Shown here piece by piece: positions 8,082 to 16,151 of a stretch of DNA of 20,918 nt. The stretch covers positions 1 through 20,918 of the forward strand of contig JAFTMP010000041.1 of NCBI GenBank assembly GCA_017452335.1. Direction: 5' to 3'. Under the pieces are notes generated by a model. That model saw only the letters and a list, made by a program, of their open reading frames with translations, ran no database searches and had not been told where the DNA came from. This DNA is from Clostridia bacterium. Lineage in GTDB: Bacteria > Bacillota > Clostridia > Oscillospirales > CAG-272. Position 1 is the first letter of the stretch, and every line of letters starts with the position of its first letter. A program made the position numbers and the translations under genes.

Positions 8082-9728
8082 TTAAACCTCTTTGGAGTCG
8101 GAGCTCTTTTTTTGTGCCTGTGCGCCCTTGTTTTTGCCCTTTTGATCATTTTGCTTTTTGCCGCCCTGTGCAGGCTGCTTTTGGGACTGCTTGGGGGCGT
8201 TTTGCTGGGGCGATTTTTGCTTGGGCGTGTTGTTTTGCCCAGAGGCATCATTGGGCTTTGATGTGTTATTTTGCTTTGGGGCGCTATTTTGCTTGGGGGG
8301 CTGCTTTTCATTGGAAGTGTTTTGGGAAGGACTTTGCATACCCTTTTGTGCATCCTTTGGAGCACCGCTTTGTCCGCCGTTTTGATTGTGGCTGCTCTTT
8401 CGGTTTCTGTTTCGGTTGCGGTTTCTCTTCCGCTTGCTGTTTTCAGATGTGCCTTGTGTATAAGGCGCATCAAACCGATAAGGGGCGGCGAAAAGGTCGG
8501 GGGAAGGTTCCTCGTCCGTTTTATTTTTTTTGCCCGAAAGGAGCTTAGAAATTTTAATCACAAAGGGCGGTCTGTGATCTTCTTTTGGCTTTTTGCGCTC
8601 TCCCGGCAGATAGCAGGCTGTTTCGGTGGGCAGGTTCTTTTCGATCAGCCGCTCCTCTGCCCGCTCCTTTACCAAAATGTAGAGCACCGAGAAGACGGGC
8701 ACGCCGATGATCATACCGGGCAATCCAAAGATACCGCCCATGATGGTCATGCCCGCAAGCACCCAGAACATATCCATTTTCATGTTGTTGCTCTGCATTA
8801 AAGGCACTAAGATATTGCCGTCGATCTGCTGGATGACCAGCACGATGATAATGAAGGGTAGAAGCTTTGAGGGGTCGGAGAGCAAAATAAAGACACCGTT
8901 GGGAATGGCACCGATAAAGGGACCGAAATAGGGAATAATGTTCGTTACCCCCGAGATCAGTGCCAGCAGGGGATAGAAGGGCAGGTCTGCGATCATGAAG
9001 ACGATGTAGGAAACAATGCCCACCATTAAAGAATCTAAGACCTGTACCCGCAGATAACGACCCACCTTGTCATCGGTCAGATAGGCAATGTGGTAGATCT
9101 TTTCAGCGGTTTTGGGCTTGAAGAAGGCGTGCACCATCTTTCTTACCCGCGCAAGCTGTTTTTCCTTGGTAAACAGCAGATAGATGCAAAGAATAGCAGT
9201 GACCACGGCATCCACCACAAAGGAGACAAGGGCAGAGCCGGCAGAGAAGATCTTGCCGAAGGTATCTCCCGTGAATACCTTTTTGAGCATTTCACCCAAA
9301 TACCCCACCAGCTTGCCCAGTAAGGACTGCTCTTCGCCAATACCCAAAAATTCTCTGATGCTCAAATAGCCTTTTTCAAGGGTTTCATTTCCCGAGATCA
9401 GCTTGTCAATATAGAGATCCAAGTTGGAATCCAGTTGTTCAAATACGTTGCCCGCCTTAAAGATGCTTGCAATGCGGTTATAGCTGTCCACGATCTGAGG
9501 AATAAAAATACTTACCGCCGCACCCAGCAAAATAAGGAGCACGAGAAAGGTCAAAAGCATGGAGAGCACGCGCTTGAGCTTCATGACCCAGCGTTTTTTG
9601 GAAGGGAAGCGCAGGATCTTTTTCTCGATAAAATTTAAGATCGGGCTGAGCAGATAGGAAAGCGCAATGCCGTAAAGAATGGGGGAAATGATGGCAAAAA
9701 ACTTTCCAAGCAGGTCAAACAGTGTCAC
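8082..9728 (-). CDS. AI-2E/PerM family membrane transporter with long disordered tail
   Basis: A multi-pass membrane protein of the AI-2 exporter-like/PerM family (548 residues). The N-terminal helix FFAIISPILYGIALSYLLSPI, the central extracytoplasmic-like region and the C-terminal core with NIIPYFGPFIGAIPNG and GLPGMIIGVPVFSVLYILVKE are diagnostic. The family contains proposed AI-2 exporters and Na+/H+ antiporters, so the substrate is unknown. The start is a GTG at 9728 behind AAAGGAGGAG; an in-frame TAA about 50 bases upstream limits any longer start, so the first helix seen in some relatives is absent. From about residue 400 a 149-residue hydrophilic tail follows, with KRKRNRNRNRNRK and many PKQN-like units, unlike the compact family core. 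It is a single-gene unit with its own promoter. Confidence 0.92.
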   Translation of the reverse strand: MTLFDLLGKFFAIISPILYGIALSYLLSPILNFIEKKILRFPSKKRWVMKLKRVLSMLLTFLVLLILLGAAVSIFIPQIVDSYNRIASIFKAGNVFEQLDSNLDLYIDKLISGNETLEKGYLSIREFLGIGEEQSLLGKLVGYLGEMLKKVFTGDTFGKIFSAGSALVSFVVDAVVTAILCIYLLFTKEKQLARVRKMVHAFFKPKTAEKIYHIAYLTDDKVGRYLRVQVLDSLMVGIVSYIVFMIADLPFYPLLALISGVTNIIPYFGPFIGAIPNGVFILLSDPSKLLPFIIIVLVIQQIDGNILVPLMQSNNMKMDMFWVLAGMTIMGGIFGLPGMIIGVPVFSVLYILVKERAEERLIEKNLPTETACYLPGERKKPKEDHRPPFVIKISKLLSGKKNKTDEEPSPDLFAAPYRFDAPYTQGTSENSKRKRNRNRNRNRKSSHNQNGGQSGAPKDAQKGMQSPSQNTSNEKQPPKQNSAPKQNNTSKPNDASGQNNTPKQKSPQQNAPKQSQKQPAQGGKKQNDQKGKNKGAQAQKKSSDSKEV

Positions 9729-9763
9729 GGGACTCCTCCTTTGCTTTTTGCAGAATAATGATG

Positions 9764-9791
9764 GGTAGAGCGGAGTGTTTTATACTCTACC
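9764..9791 (-). promoter_or_regulatory. 5' leader stem-loop of the AI-2E family gene
   Basis: GGTAGAG (9764-9770) pairs with CTCTACC (9785-9791) around a 14-base loop. The arm at 9791 is close to the predicted transcription start, so the stem would form at the very 5' end of the mRNA, where it might protect the mRNA or tune translation. No riboswitch class is recognisable. Confidence 0.35.
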
Positions 9792-9796
9792 GTTTT

Positions 9797-9825
9797 ATTA
9801 TATAATCAAAAGTGCTTTTCGTCAA
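9797..9825 (-). promoter_or_regulatory. Predicted sigma-A promoter of the AI-2E family gene
   Basis: Minus strand: TTGACG (9825-9820), 17-bp spacer, TATAAT (9802-9797). A near-consensus site, divergent from and eight bases away from the -35 of the DUF362 promoter. Confidence 0.8.
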
Positions 9826-9833
9826 TCACCGTA

Positions 9834-9862
9834 TTGAAAATTATTTGAAAACATGTTATACT
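9834..9862 (+). promoter_or_regulatory. Predicted sigma-A promoter of the DUF362-ispE operon
   Basis: TTGAAA (9834-9839), 17-bp spacer, TATACT (9857-9862) with a TGT extension directly before the -10. The leader to the ATG at 9902 is only about 30 bases. Confidence 0.75.
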
Positions 9863-9901
9863 GAAAGTGTGAATTTTCTTATTTTTTAAAAGAGGGTGCG
9901 T

Positions 9902-11077
9902 ATGTTAAACAAGAACGATCCTGTGTATATTGAAGGATGTAGCGACTATCACGAAGAGCAGTTAAGAGGGATTCTTGCGGATGCCATCAAGGCGCTGGGC
10001 TTTGATGAAAAGATCAAGGGGGCAGAGGTGGTCATCAAGCCCAATCTTGTGCGCAAGATGCAGCCGCAGGCAGGGGGGACCACCCATCCCGTGATGCTTT
10101 CGGCACTGATTAAAGAACTGCACGCCCTTGGCGCGCAGTCAGTACTTATTGCCGAGAGCCCCGGAGGCATTTATAATGCGGCATCCCTTTCCTCTATTTA
10201 CGCAGGATGCGGCATTGAGCAGGCGGCAAAAGAGGCAGGGGCAAAATTGAATTTTGACACCTCCTTTGGCACCGTTGCCGCACCCAAGGGGGAAAAGACC
10301 AAAAATTTTGAGATCATTGATCCCATCAGAAGGGCAAAGGTCATCATCAATCTTTGCAAGCTCAAGTCCCATGGCATGTTGATGCTCAGCTGTGCCGCCA
10401 AGAACTTTTTTGGCGTGGTGCCGGGGGTGTTGAAATTTGAAATGCACGCCCGTTTTCCCAATAACGACGATTTTTCGGCAATGCTTGCCGACCTCAACGA
10501 GGTGCTTCACGAGGATAAAGAAATCTTAAGCATTTGTGACGGCATCGTGGGCATGGAAGGAAACGGTCCCACAAGCGGTGATCCCATCAATTTGGGGGTG
10601 GTGCTGGCAAGCACCAATCCCTTTAATTTGGATCTTGCGGCGGCAAAAATTATTGGCATGAAGCAGGTCCCGGATCTTCTTGCAAGAGGCATTGAGCGGG
10701 GATACTGTCCCGAAGACAGCGAGCAGTTACACTATATCAAGGGCAGGGCGCAGGATCATCAAGTGAAAAAATTCCGTCTGCCCGACTCGGGCCGCTCAAG
10801 CACCCTCACCAAGGTCCTCACCTTAAACGGCGGAAAGTATGCCCGCTTTTTTGAGCCAAGACCGGTGATCAATAAGAAGGACTGCCGAGGGTGCGGAGAG
10901 TGCGTGCGTAGCTGTCCCCAGCATACCATCACCATGGAAAGGGATAAAAAGGGCAGGAAACGGGCACTGATCCATCCCGAAAAGTGCATTAAATGCTATT
11001 GCTGTCAAGAGCTTTGCCCCTTTAAGTGCGTGGATATTCACAAGAATCCGCTGATTTTGTTGGTCAATAAGCTATAA
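9902..11077 (+). CDS. DUF362 domain protein with two C-terminal [4Fe-4S] clusters
   Basis: A 391-residue cytoplasmic iron-sulfur protein. Residues about 1-300 are the DUF362 domain (VVIKPNLV 44-51, GGTTHP 58-63, INLCKLKSHGML 149-160, KNFFGVVPG 167-175). A bacterial-type ferredoxin domain follows: Cys 328/331/334/338 and Cys 362/365/368/372, with CP after each fourth cysteine position and extra cysteines at 367 and 376. DUF362 proteins of this layout are common in strict anaerobes; their reaction is not established, and an electron-transfer role is an inference. The ATG at 9902 is preferred over an in-frame GTG at 9896 because AGAGGG lies just before it. It is first in an operon with ispE 18 bases downstream. 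Confidence 0.93.
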   Translation: MLNKNDPVYIEGCSDYHEEQLRGILADAIKALGFDEKIKGAEVVIKPNLVRKMQPQAGGTTHPVMLSALIKELHALGAQSVLIAESPGGIYNAASLSSIYAGCGIEQAAKEAGAKLNFDTSFGTVAAPKGEKTKNFEIIDPIRRAKVIINLCKLKSHGMLMLSCAAKNFFGVVPGVLKFEMHARFPNNDDFSAMLADLNEVLHEDKEILSICDGIVGMEGNGPTSGDPINLGVVLASTNPFNLDLAAAKIIGMKQVPDLLARGIERGYCPEDSEQLHYIKGRAQDHQVKKFRLPDSGRSSTLTKVLTLNGGKYARFFEPRPVINKKDCRGCGECVRSCPQHTITMERDKKGRKRALIHPEKCIKCYCCQELCPFKCVDIHKNPLILLVNKL

Positions 11078-11095
11078 GCTGTTAAAGGAATAACT

Positions 11096-11965
11096 ATGAG
11101 AAACGAAGTAAAAGAAAAGGGCTATGCCAAGATCAATCTCTATTTGGAGATCTGCGGCAGACGTGCGGACGGCTATCACGAGATCGACACGGTGATGCAA
11201 ACGGTGGGTCTTTACGACCAAGTTACCGTGGGCTATGATGAAGAAGGGGAGCAGGGCATTGTGCTCACCTGCGATAAGAGTTTTATTCCCACCGATGAAG
11301 GAAACATCGCCTATCGGTGCGCCGCACTCTTTTTGAAGGAAAGCAAAAAAAGCGGCAAGGTGGATATTCATATTGAAAAGCGTATTCCCGTGGCGGCGGG
11401 TTTAGGGGGCGGGTCTGCCGACGGTGCCGCAGTCCTGCGGGCGCTGAACACCCTCACAGGGGCGGATCTTTCTATAGAAGCCCTTTGTGCCATCGGAGAG
11501 AAAATCGGCGCGGATATCCCCTTTTGTATCCGTCGCGGCTGTGCAAGAGCGCAGGGGATCGGGGAGATCTTTACCGATGCGCCCCCTTTGCGGGGACTGA
11601 TCCCCGTGATCGCCATGGGGCGGCAGGGAAGCTCCACGCCTGCCGCATATAAAGCGCTTGATGAGAAAAACTATCAAGGTACGGGGCAGGCTGACGGAAT
11701 GCTTCGCGCCTTAGAGGCGCAAAGCGGCGTGGCGGTCTGCGCACAGCTGTATAACGCCTTTGAAAAGGTGATCTTGCCTTCAAACAAAGAGGCGGCGGAA
11801 GCAAAGAGCCTCTTTTTAAAGCTGGGCGCGGCAGGCACGCTGATGAGCGGAAGCGGAGCGGCAGTATTTGGGCTGTTTTCAAGCAGAAGAAAGGCGCAGT
11901 TTGCCTGCAAGGCACTGCGGCTGTGCCGTTATTTTGCGGTGGTGGCAGAGATACCCCGAGACTAA
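11096..11965 (+). CDS. ispE: 4-diphosphocytidyl-2-C-methyl-D-erythritol kinase
   Basis: Phosphorylates CDP-methylerythritol at the 2-hydroxyl using ATP, the fourth step of the MEP route to isoprenoids. The 289-residue GHMP kinase shows all family marks: YAKINLYLEI (10-19, Lys12), GRRADGYHEID (21-31), the ATP loop PVAAGLGGGSADGAAV (98-113), GADIPFC (138-144, with Asp140) and C-terminal LMSGSGAAVFGLF. ATG 11096 follows TAAAGGA. It lies 18 bases behind the DUF362 ferredoxin gene. No other isp genes are present. Isoprenoids from this pathway also supply the undecaprenyl carrier for wall synthesis. Confidence 0.97.
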   Translation: MRNEVKEKGYAKINLYLEICGRRADGYHEIDTVMQTVGLYDQVTVGYDEEGEQGIVLTCDKSFIPTDEGNIAYRCAALFLKESKKSGKVDIHIEKRIPVAAGLGGGSADGAAVLRALNTLTGADLSIEALCAIGEKIGADIPFCIRRGCARAQGIGEIFTDAPPLRGLIPVIAMGRQGSSTPAAYKALDEKNYQGTGQADGMLRALEAQSGVAVCAQLYNAFEKVILPSNKEAAEAKSLFLKLGAAGTLMSGSGAAVFGLFSSRRKAQFACKALRLCRYFAVVAEIPRD

Positions 11966-12019
11966 GGCGGTGAGCCGATAAGGAGCGTGCCCCAATTTCC
12001 ATGAAAGGAAGTGATTATA

Positions 12020-13252
12020 ATGGGTAATTTGTTGGATTATCTTTACTGGCGGGGGGATCTGCCCCTTGCGCGCGATCCCTTCAATGATGCGGATAACGTG
12101 CTTTGCGCATTGCTTGCCTATATGGATTTTCGTGATCTTGTGCCGGAGGACCCCGAAACGGTGGTGTCCTTTTCCGAGACGGTGCAGGCGCTCCTTGACC
12201 GCATGCAGGGCAAAAACATCCGCCTTGGCGCGCTGATGAACCCGCTGGTATTTGATGCGGCGCGGGAAATGGCGTCCTGCGAGCGCTTTTCAAGGACTAA
12301 AATTACAGCGTATTGCAATGTGTGCAGAGAGGATGCGCTGGATCCCCAATTGCAGGTGCAGTGGGCGGCGCTGACCTTTTTGTTTGAAGACGGAACCATG
12401 TATATTTCCTTTTCGGGTACAGACGATACCCTCATTAGCTGGAAGGAAGATTTTAACATGGCGGTCTACGCCACCATCCCTTCCCAAAAAGAGGCGGCGG
12501 AGTATGTGCGCCGAGTAATGCTGGCGCATCCGGAATATAGGGTGTATTTGGGCGGACACAGCAAAGGGGGCAATTTGGCAATCTACTCCGCGGCAAAATG
12601 CGGCGCTGACCTGCAGGAGCGCATCGTGCGGGTCTATGCAAACGATGCACCCGGCTTTCACAAGTCTTTTCTCAGCGCGCCCGATTATCTTGCCGTGCGC
12701 GATCGGGTGCTGTGCATTCTGCCCGATCAATCCTTTGTGGGTCTTCTTCTTTATCACGACGCCAAACGCAAGGTCATTAAGAGCAGTGAAAAGAGCTTGC
12801 GCCAGCACGACTGTCTTACCTGGCAGGTGAAGGGCGGAGCGCTGGAGGCGGCAGAGGGCATGGCGGGCGAGGCATTGATCCTTCGAAAAACGGTGGAGAC
12901 CTGGTTTAACCAAATGACCCTGCCCGAGAGAAAAGCCTTTGTGGAGAGTATTTATAAAGCCTTTACCAGCTTAGAAGCAAAGACGCTGACCGACTTAGTG
13001 GACGGGCGCACACTGCTTCTTCGTTCCTACCGCGCACTTCCTGCGGAAGAGCGGCAGATCATTCGAGGAATGATGAAAAAATTCTTCTCCAGCGGTAAGA
13101 CGGTATATAGTGCGGCGGTGCAAAGCGACAAGGAGCGGGAGAAAACGGCGGTGAAAAAGAAAAAGCAGACGGCAAAGAACACCTTCGTTACCCGTATAGA
13201 CGGTGCCTCCCTTTCTCTTTCTGCAGGAAAAAAGAAGAAAAACGGAAAATGA
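12020..13252 (+). CDS. DUF2974 (Mbeg1-like) alpha/beta-hydrolase, lipase-like
   Basis: A 410-residue protein of the DUF2974/Mbeg1-like group, common in Clostridia. The N-terminal NLLDYLYWRGDLPLARDPFNDADNVLCALLAYMDF pattern is the group's signature. The lipase-type nucleophile elbow GGHSKGGN has Ser at codon 181, preceded by a FSGTDDTLISWKEDF region, and VYANDAPGF follows as in fold-class lipases. There is no signal peptide, so it probably acts in the cytoplasm. The substrate is unknown. The last about 40 residues are very Lys-rich and low in complexity. I chose ATG 12020 (AAAGGA 10 bases upstream); an in-frame GTG at 12011 is too close to that site. It is 54 bases behind ispE and likely in the same operon. 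Confidence 0.88.
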   Translation: MGNLLDYLYWRGDLPLARDPFNDADNVLCALLAYMDFRDLVPEDPETVVSFSETVQALLDRMQGKNIRLGALMNPLVFDAAREMASCERFSRTKITAYCNVCREDALDPQLQVQWAALTFLFEDGTMYISFSGTDDTLISWKEDFNMAVYATIPSQKEAAEYVRRVMLAHPEYRVYLGGHSKGGNLAIYSAAKCGADLQERIVRVYANDAPGFHKSFLSAPDYLAVRDRVLCILPDQSFVGLLLYHDAKRKVIKSSEKSLRQHDCLTWQVKGGALEAAEGMAGEALILRKTVETWFNQMTLPERKAFVESIYKAFTSLEAKTLTDLVDGRTLLLRSYRALPAEERQIIRGMMKKFFSSGKTVYSAAVQSDKEREKTAVKKKKQTAKNTFVTRIDGASLSLSAGKKKKNGK

Positions 13253-13258
13253 ATCATT

Positions 13259-13302
13259 AACCGAACATCCCGCCCTGCTACTACAGGGCGGGATGTTCGG
13301 TT
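13259..13302. terminator. Long 19-bp inverted repeat after the DUF2974 gene
   Basis: Arms AACCGAACATCCCGCCCTG (13259-13277) and CAGGGCGGGATGTTCGGTT (13284-13302) are perfectly complementary around CTACTA. There is no T-run after it on either strand, so it is not a classical intrinsic terminator alone. It may stabilise the 3' end or act together with the hairpin 30 bases on. Confidence 0.6.
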
Positions 13303-13332
13303 GGAGGAAAAAGTGCAGTAATATACTTGTTT

Positions 13333-13355
13333 AAAACGCCTGCGGGCGTTTTTTT
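13333..13355. terminator. Rho-independent terminator between convergent operons
   Basis: AAAACGCC (13333-13340) pairs with GGCGTTTT (13345-13352) around TGCG, followed by a T-run through 13355. On the minus strand the T-run is four bases, so it may also end the operon that finishes at 13394. Confidence 0.8.
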
Positions 13356-13393
13356 GCGCAGGTTTGCGCAGATTGAAGCGCTTTAATGGTGTG

Positions 13394-13939
13394 TTACCAC
13401 CCAAGATGCAGGGCAAGCAGGCTCAGCGCTTCTCTGATGACCGTTCCGAAGGGGAAAACTGCCCAAAAGGCAAGGAGTAGTTGCAGGAGATCCACCGCCA
13501 CGCTCACGGGATGAAGGGGAAGCTCTTGCTTTACCAGATAAAACAGTGCCAAAAAGGGCAGTGCCACCACACAGCCTCCTGTCAGCGGGATCCCCCAGCT
13601 TACCGAAAGGGGATGGAGCTCGTAAGGTGTGTGGAAGTAAGTGTCTAAAAGGACGGTCAGTACACAGTAAAAGCCGCAGGCACACACCGCACCCATCAAA
13701 AGCGCAAGAACAGAGCGGGGAGCGGTGCAGTGGCGGGCGATCTTTTTTGATAGCAGGAGCCTTCCCAGCCCCAAAAGAAGAAGGGGAAGCCCTGCTACGA
13801 GGAGCGCCGGGAAAAGACCGCACAGCGCCTTGGGGTCGGCGGCGTTTTCAAAAAGCAGAGGTACAAGGGCGCCGACACCCAAAAACACGCACCCAAAGGA
13901 GAGAAGGAGAATGGAAAGCCGTTTATAGGAGGCGTTCAT
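13394..13939 (-). CDS. Five-helix membrane protein of unknown function
   Basis: I do not recognise a family. The 181 residues hold about five hydrophobic helices (roughly 9-30, 39-63, 76-102, 117-136 and 145-168) and short basic loops such as SKKIARHC near 64-71, suggesting an integral membrane protein. The ATG at 13939 is preceded by GGAAGGA on the minus strand. It is the last gene of a minus-strand operon after the DUF4173-type gene; if that gene's frame is restored its stop lies only six bases before this ATG, so translation may be coupled. Leu- and Gly-rich composition makes weak homology hard to judge. Confidence 0.75.
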   Translation of the reverse strand: MNASYKRLSILLLSFGCVFLGVGALVPLLFENAADPKALCGLFPALLVAGLPLLLLGLGRLLLSKKIARHCTAPRSVLALLMGAVCACGFYCVLTVLLDTYFHTPYELHPLSVSWGIPLTGGCVVALPFLALFYLVKQELPLHPVSVAVDLLQLLLAFWAVFPFGTVIREALSLLALHLGW

Positions 13940-13945
13940 CTTCTT

Positions 13946-14044
13946 TTATCCTTCCCCGTAGTATTCTAAAACATAGAAGATGCTGTTGGTATAGTAGAGC
14001 TGTAAAAGATAGCCCTTTGAAAGATCATCCTCCTCTACGGGGGG
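13946..14044 (-). other. Out-of-frame C-terminal extension of the DUF4173-type gene (C6 frameshift site)
   Basis: On the minus strand the coding frame of the upstream gene runs through CTGACC and a C6 run (14044-14039), then hits TGA at 14025. If one C is removed the frame continues for 30 residues from 14038 and stops with TAA at 13946. The added protein (starting VEEDDLSKGYLLQLYY and ending EYYGEG) is rich in ordinary codons and leads straight into the next gene's ribosome binding site. It explains an otherwise empty 85-base gap. It could be an assembly error, a true mutation, phase variation or programmed frameshifting. Confidence 0.65.
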
Positions 14045-15908
14045 TCAGATGATAATACAGCGCAAGATCCGGCTCGATATCAAAAACGCGGATGAGCTTA
14101 TCACGTACGATGTCTCCTTCGCTAAGCTCTTTTTCAAATTGTTCAAGCAGGGGAAAAAGCTCTTCAAAATCGTTTTTATCTGCCCGTTGATAGTCGGACT
14201 TCACTAAGTTTTCTATATTGGCATCCGCATTGCAGTAGTATCTTTTAAGCTGATAAGCGCTCAGGTCTCCCTTGCTTTGAGCGGGGGAGGTGTAGGTTTC
14301 ATAATAAGCATCAGCGCTTGTACCGGAAGGGAAGATCAGACTCTTTTCAAAACGCACTTCCTTTTCAAGGCGCTCCCGAAGGTTTGTGGGCAGATCGTCT
14401 ATGGCTTTTTGCGCAAGAATGGCAGGCAGGGTCAGATTTTCAAGATGCAGAGGCTCTTCAAGGACGTAATATTTTAATTCCCCAAGTGTCTGCTCCCTTA
14501 AAGACGGCTCGTTTTGCAAAACCTCACACAGGGTAGGTACTGCCGAATCGTCCAGATCCCCCAAATATTCCACGTCCAGCTCCTTGTTGCTGCCTTCCTT
14601 GTAGCAGTTATAATTGTGCCGTGCGATCAGCGCGTCAGTGTCGGGCAGGATCAGCAGGGCAAAGCAAATGACAAAAAGGGGAACGGCAACGCGGGCAAAG
14701 GGGATTTTGGGGATCAGTCGGCAGAGTGTTAAAAGCAGGAAAAAGAGTGACAGCAGCGCCATAAACCAAATGGCGTAAAGGCGCAGACGGGAAAGCCCAT
14801 AGGCGGAAACGTACATGCCCATCTGGGAAAGGGCAGTGCCGCATAAGATCAGTGTGACAAGAGACAGCAGGACCGTGCCCACGCTGACGGCAGGGGAAAC
14901 CTTTCCCTTTGCGGTCTTTTTGGAAAAGAGCCGCAGGCAGATCAGCGAAAGAGCGTTGATGACTGCCACTGCGCACAGACGGAAAAAGCCGTCGCGGGCA
15001 AAGGAGGAAAAGGTGTGGCTTTCGGGAAGGCTCCCCGAGAAGACGGCGGCATAATAGTCCTTTTGCGCCAAAATGAAGACGACATAAAGGAAAAGCAGAG
15101 GAACAAGGGCTACAAAGCCGATAAAGGAGGGGCAAAACGCCAGGAAGTTTCGCGCTTTGTTGCAGTGCTCTGCACCGGGTACCTGTGCGGTGTCACCGTT
15201 GCGCGCGCAAATGGCGCCGAAAAAATACATGCCCACGGGAATACCGAAGAGCAGGGAAAGGAAGCGGGAGAAAAAGGCGTCCCCTAAAAAGTCCATCAGA
15301 TCTCCTAAGGTACGGGTGAAATTGTCATCAAAGGAGAGCAACAGCAAGACGGTCATGGTGGGAATGAGGGCAATGCCCAAACCCGCCAAGGTGAAGAGCA
15401 GTGCTTTGCCCAGCTTTTTGCCCCATTTGTTGGAGGCAATGATGTTGAAGCTTTCAACAATAGCAGTAAAGGGGGAAACAAACAGTGCTTTCAAAAAGTC
15501 AAAGAGATAGAGCTTTCCGGCACTTTGCTCCAGCCTGTTGCCGCTTGCCGTGTGGCAGAAGAGCAGAAAACAGGTGAGCGTTCCCGTGAAGGTGCAAAAC
15601 TGCAGGAAGGGGGCAGAGGAAAGAAAGAGCCCCAAATTTAAAACAAAGGCGGCGATGGGATAAAAGAGCGCCCGTTTTAAGGAGATGGGTGCAAGCCCTT
15701 CCTCCCGCTTCATGCAGGCAATGCCAAAGGCAAAGAGCAGGAAGGTGAATAAAAAGCCGTAAAAGGGCTTTTCGCTAATGAAGAAGGTGCGGCAGAAGAG
15801 ATACCCCACCAGGAAAGAAAGCCAGGCAGAAACAGTCTGCCCCTTGGTATAGACCTTTTTCGGGGGTGCGCTTGCGGGCGCTTGGTTTGGGATGGGTTGT
15901 GCGTTCAT
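14025..15908 (-). CDS. DUF4173/DUF4153-type polytopic membrane protein, C-terminus probably frameshifted
   Basis: A large membrane protein (627 residues as read) with a Pro/Ala-rich cytoplasmic N-terminus, about 10-12 hydrophobic helices to near residue 430, then a soluble acidic C-terminal part of about 200 residues. MYVSAYGLSRLRLYAIWFM and the later ALIARHNYNCY segment match the pattern I know for DUF4173 proteins; the related DUF4153 is the alternative. The function of both is unknown. The start ATG follows AAGGAGGA, which overlaps the stop of the XRE gene 13 bases upstream, so the genes are tightly coupled. The last four residues (PRRGG region) are probably an artefact of the C6 run; the intended protein would be about 656 residues. 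Confidence 0.85.
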   Translation of the reverse strand: MNAQPIPNQAPASAPPKKVYTKGQTVSAWLSFLVGYLFCRTFFISEKPFYGFLFTFLLFAFGIACMKREEGLAPISLKRALFYPIAAFVLNLGLFLSSAPFLQFCTFTGTLTCFLLFCHTASGNRLEQSAGKLYLFDFLKALFVSPFTAIVESFNIIASNKWGKKLGKALLFTLAGLGIALIPTMTVLLLLSFDDNFTRTLGDLMDFLGDAFFSRFLSLLFGIPVGMYFFGAICARNGDTAQVPGAEHCNKARNFLAFCPSFIGFVALVPLLFLYVVFILAQKDYYAAVFSGSLPESHTFSSFARDGFFRLCAVAVINALSLICLRLFSKKTAKGKVSPAVSVGTVLLSLVTLILCGTALSQMGMYVSAYGLSRLRLYAIWFMALLSLFFLLLTLCRLIPKIPFARVAVPLFVICFALLILPDTDALIARHNYNCYKEGSNKELDVEYLGDLDDSAVPTLCEVLQNEPSLREQTLGELKYYVLEEPLHLENLTLPAILAQKAIDDLPTNLRERLEKEVRFEKSLIFPSGTSADAYYETYTSPAQSKGDLSAYQLKRYYCNADANIENLVKSDYQRADKNDFEELFPLLEQFEKELSEGDIVRDKLIRVFDIEPDLALYYHLTPRRGG

Positions 15909-15921
15909 CGTTTACTCCTCC

Positions 15922-16137
15922 TTATGATCTTTTTTCATCTTCAACATATTCCAAAATATCCTCAACTTTGCAGTCCAGCGCCTTGCAAATGGCGTCCAGG
16001 GTTGAAAAACGGATGGCTTTGGCTTTGTTGTTCTTTAAAATGGACAGATTGGCAAGGGTGATCCCCACTTTTTCGGATAGCTCGTTTAAGGACATTTTCC
16101 GCTTTGCCATCATGACGTCTAAATTGACTATGATCAT
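15922..16137 (-). CDS. Small XRE-family HTH regulator (YozG-like)
   Basis: A 71-residue DNA-binding protein made almost wholly of a Cro/CI-type helix-turn-helix: MAKRKMSLNELSEKVGIT then LANLSILKNNKAKAIRFSTLDAICKALDC and the closing DILEYV. This is the YozG-like type that typically accompanies a DUF2975 membrane protein, here directly upstream. I chose ATG 16137, which has GGGAGG seven bases before it, over an in-frame TTG at 16155 that overlaps the DUF2975 stop. It probably controls its own operon; the membrane protein may modulate it, which is an inference from the recurring pairing. Confidence 0.93.
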   Translation of the reverse strand: MIIVNLDVMMAKRKMSLNELSEKVGITLANLSILKNNKAKAIRFSTLDAICKALDCKVEDILEYVEDEKRS

Positions 16138-16151
16138 TTTTCCACCTCCCG

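Noticed and set aside
8390..8450. Possible tandem DNA repeat or CRISPR-like array in the AI-2E family gene
   Set aside because: The imperfect hexamer pattern is coding sequence for an Arg-Asn run; there are no regular spacers or palindromic repeats.
12290..12913. 207-codon open frame antisense to the DUF2974 gene
   Set aside because: The other strand carries the conserved lipase-like elbow and family signature; the antisense product has no family features.
13546..14052. 168-codon plus-strand frame spanning the end of the minus-strand membrane operon
   Set aside because: Its product is Arg/Pro/Ser-rich without a domain. The minus-strand frames encode membrane helices with proper ribosome binding sites.
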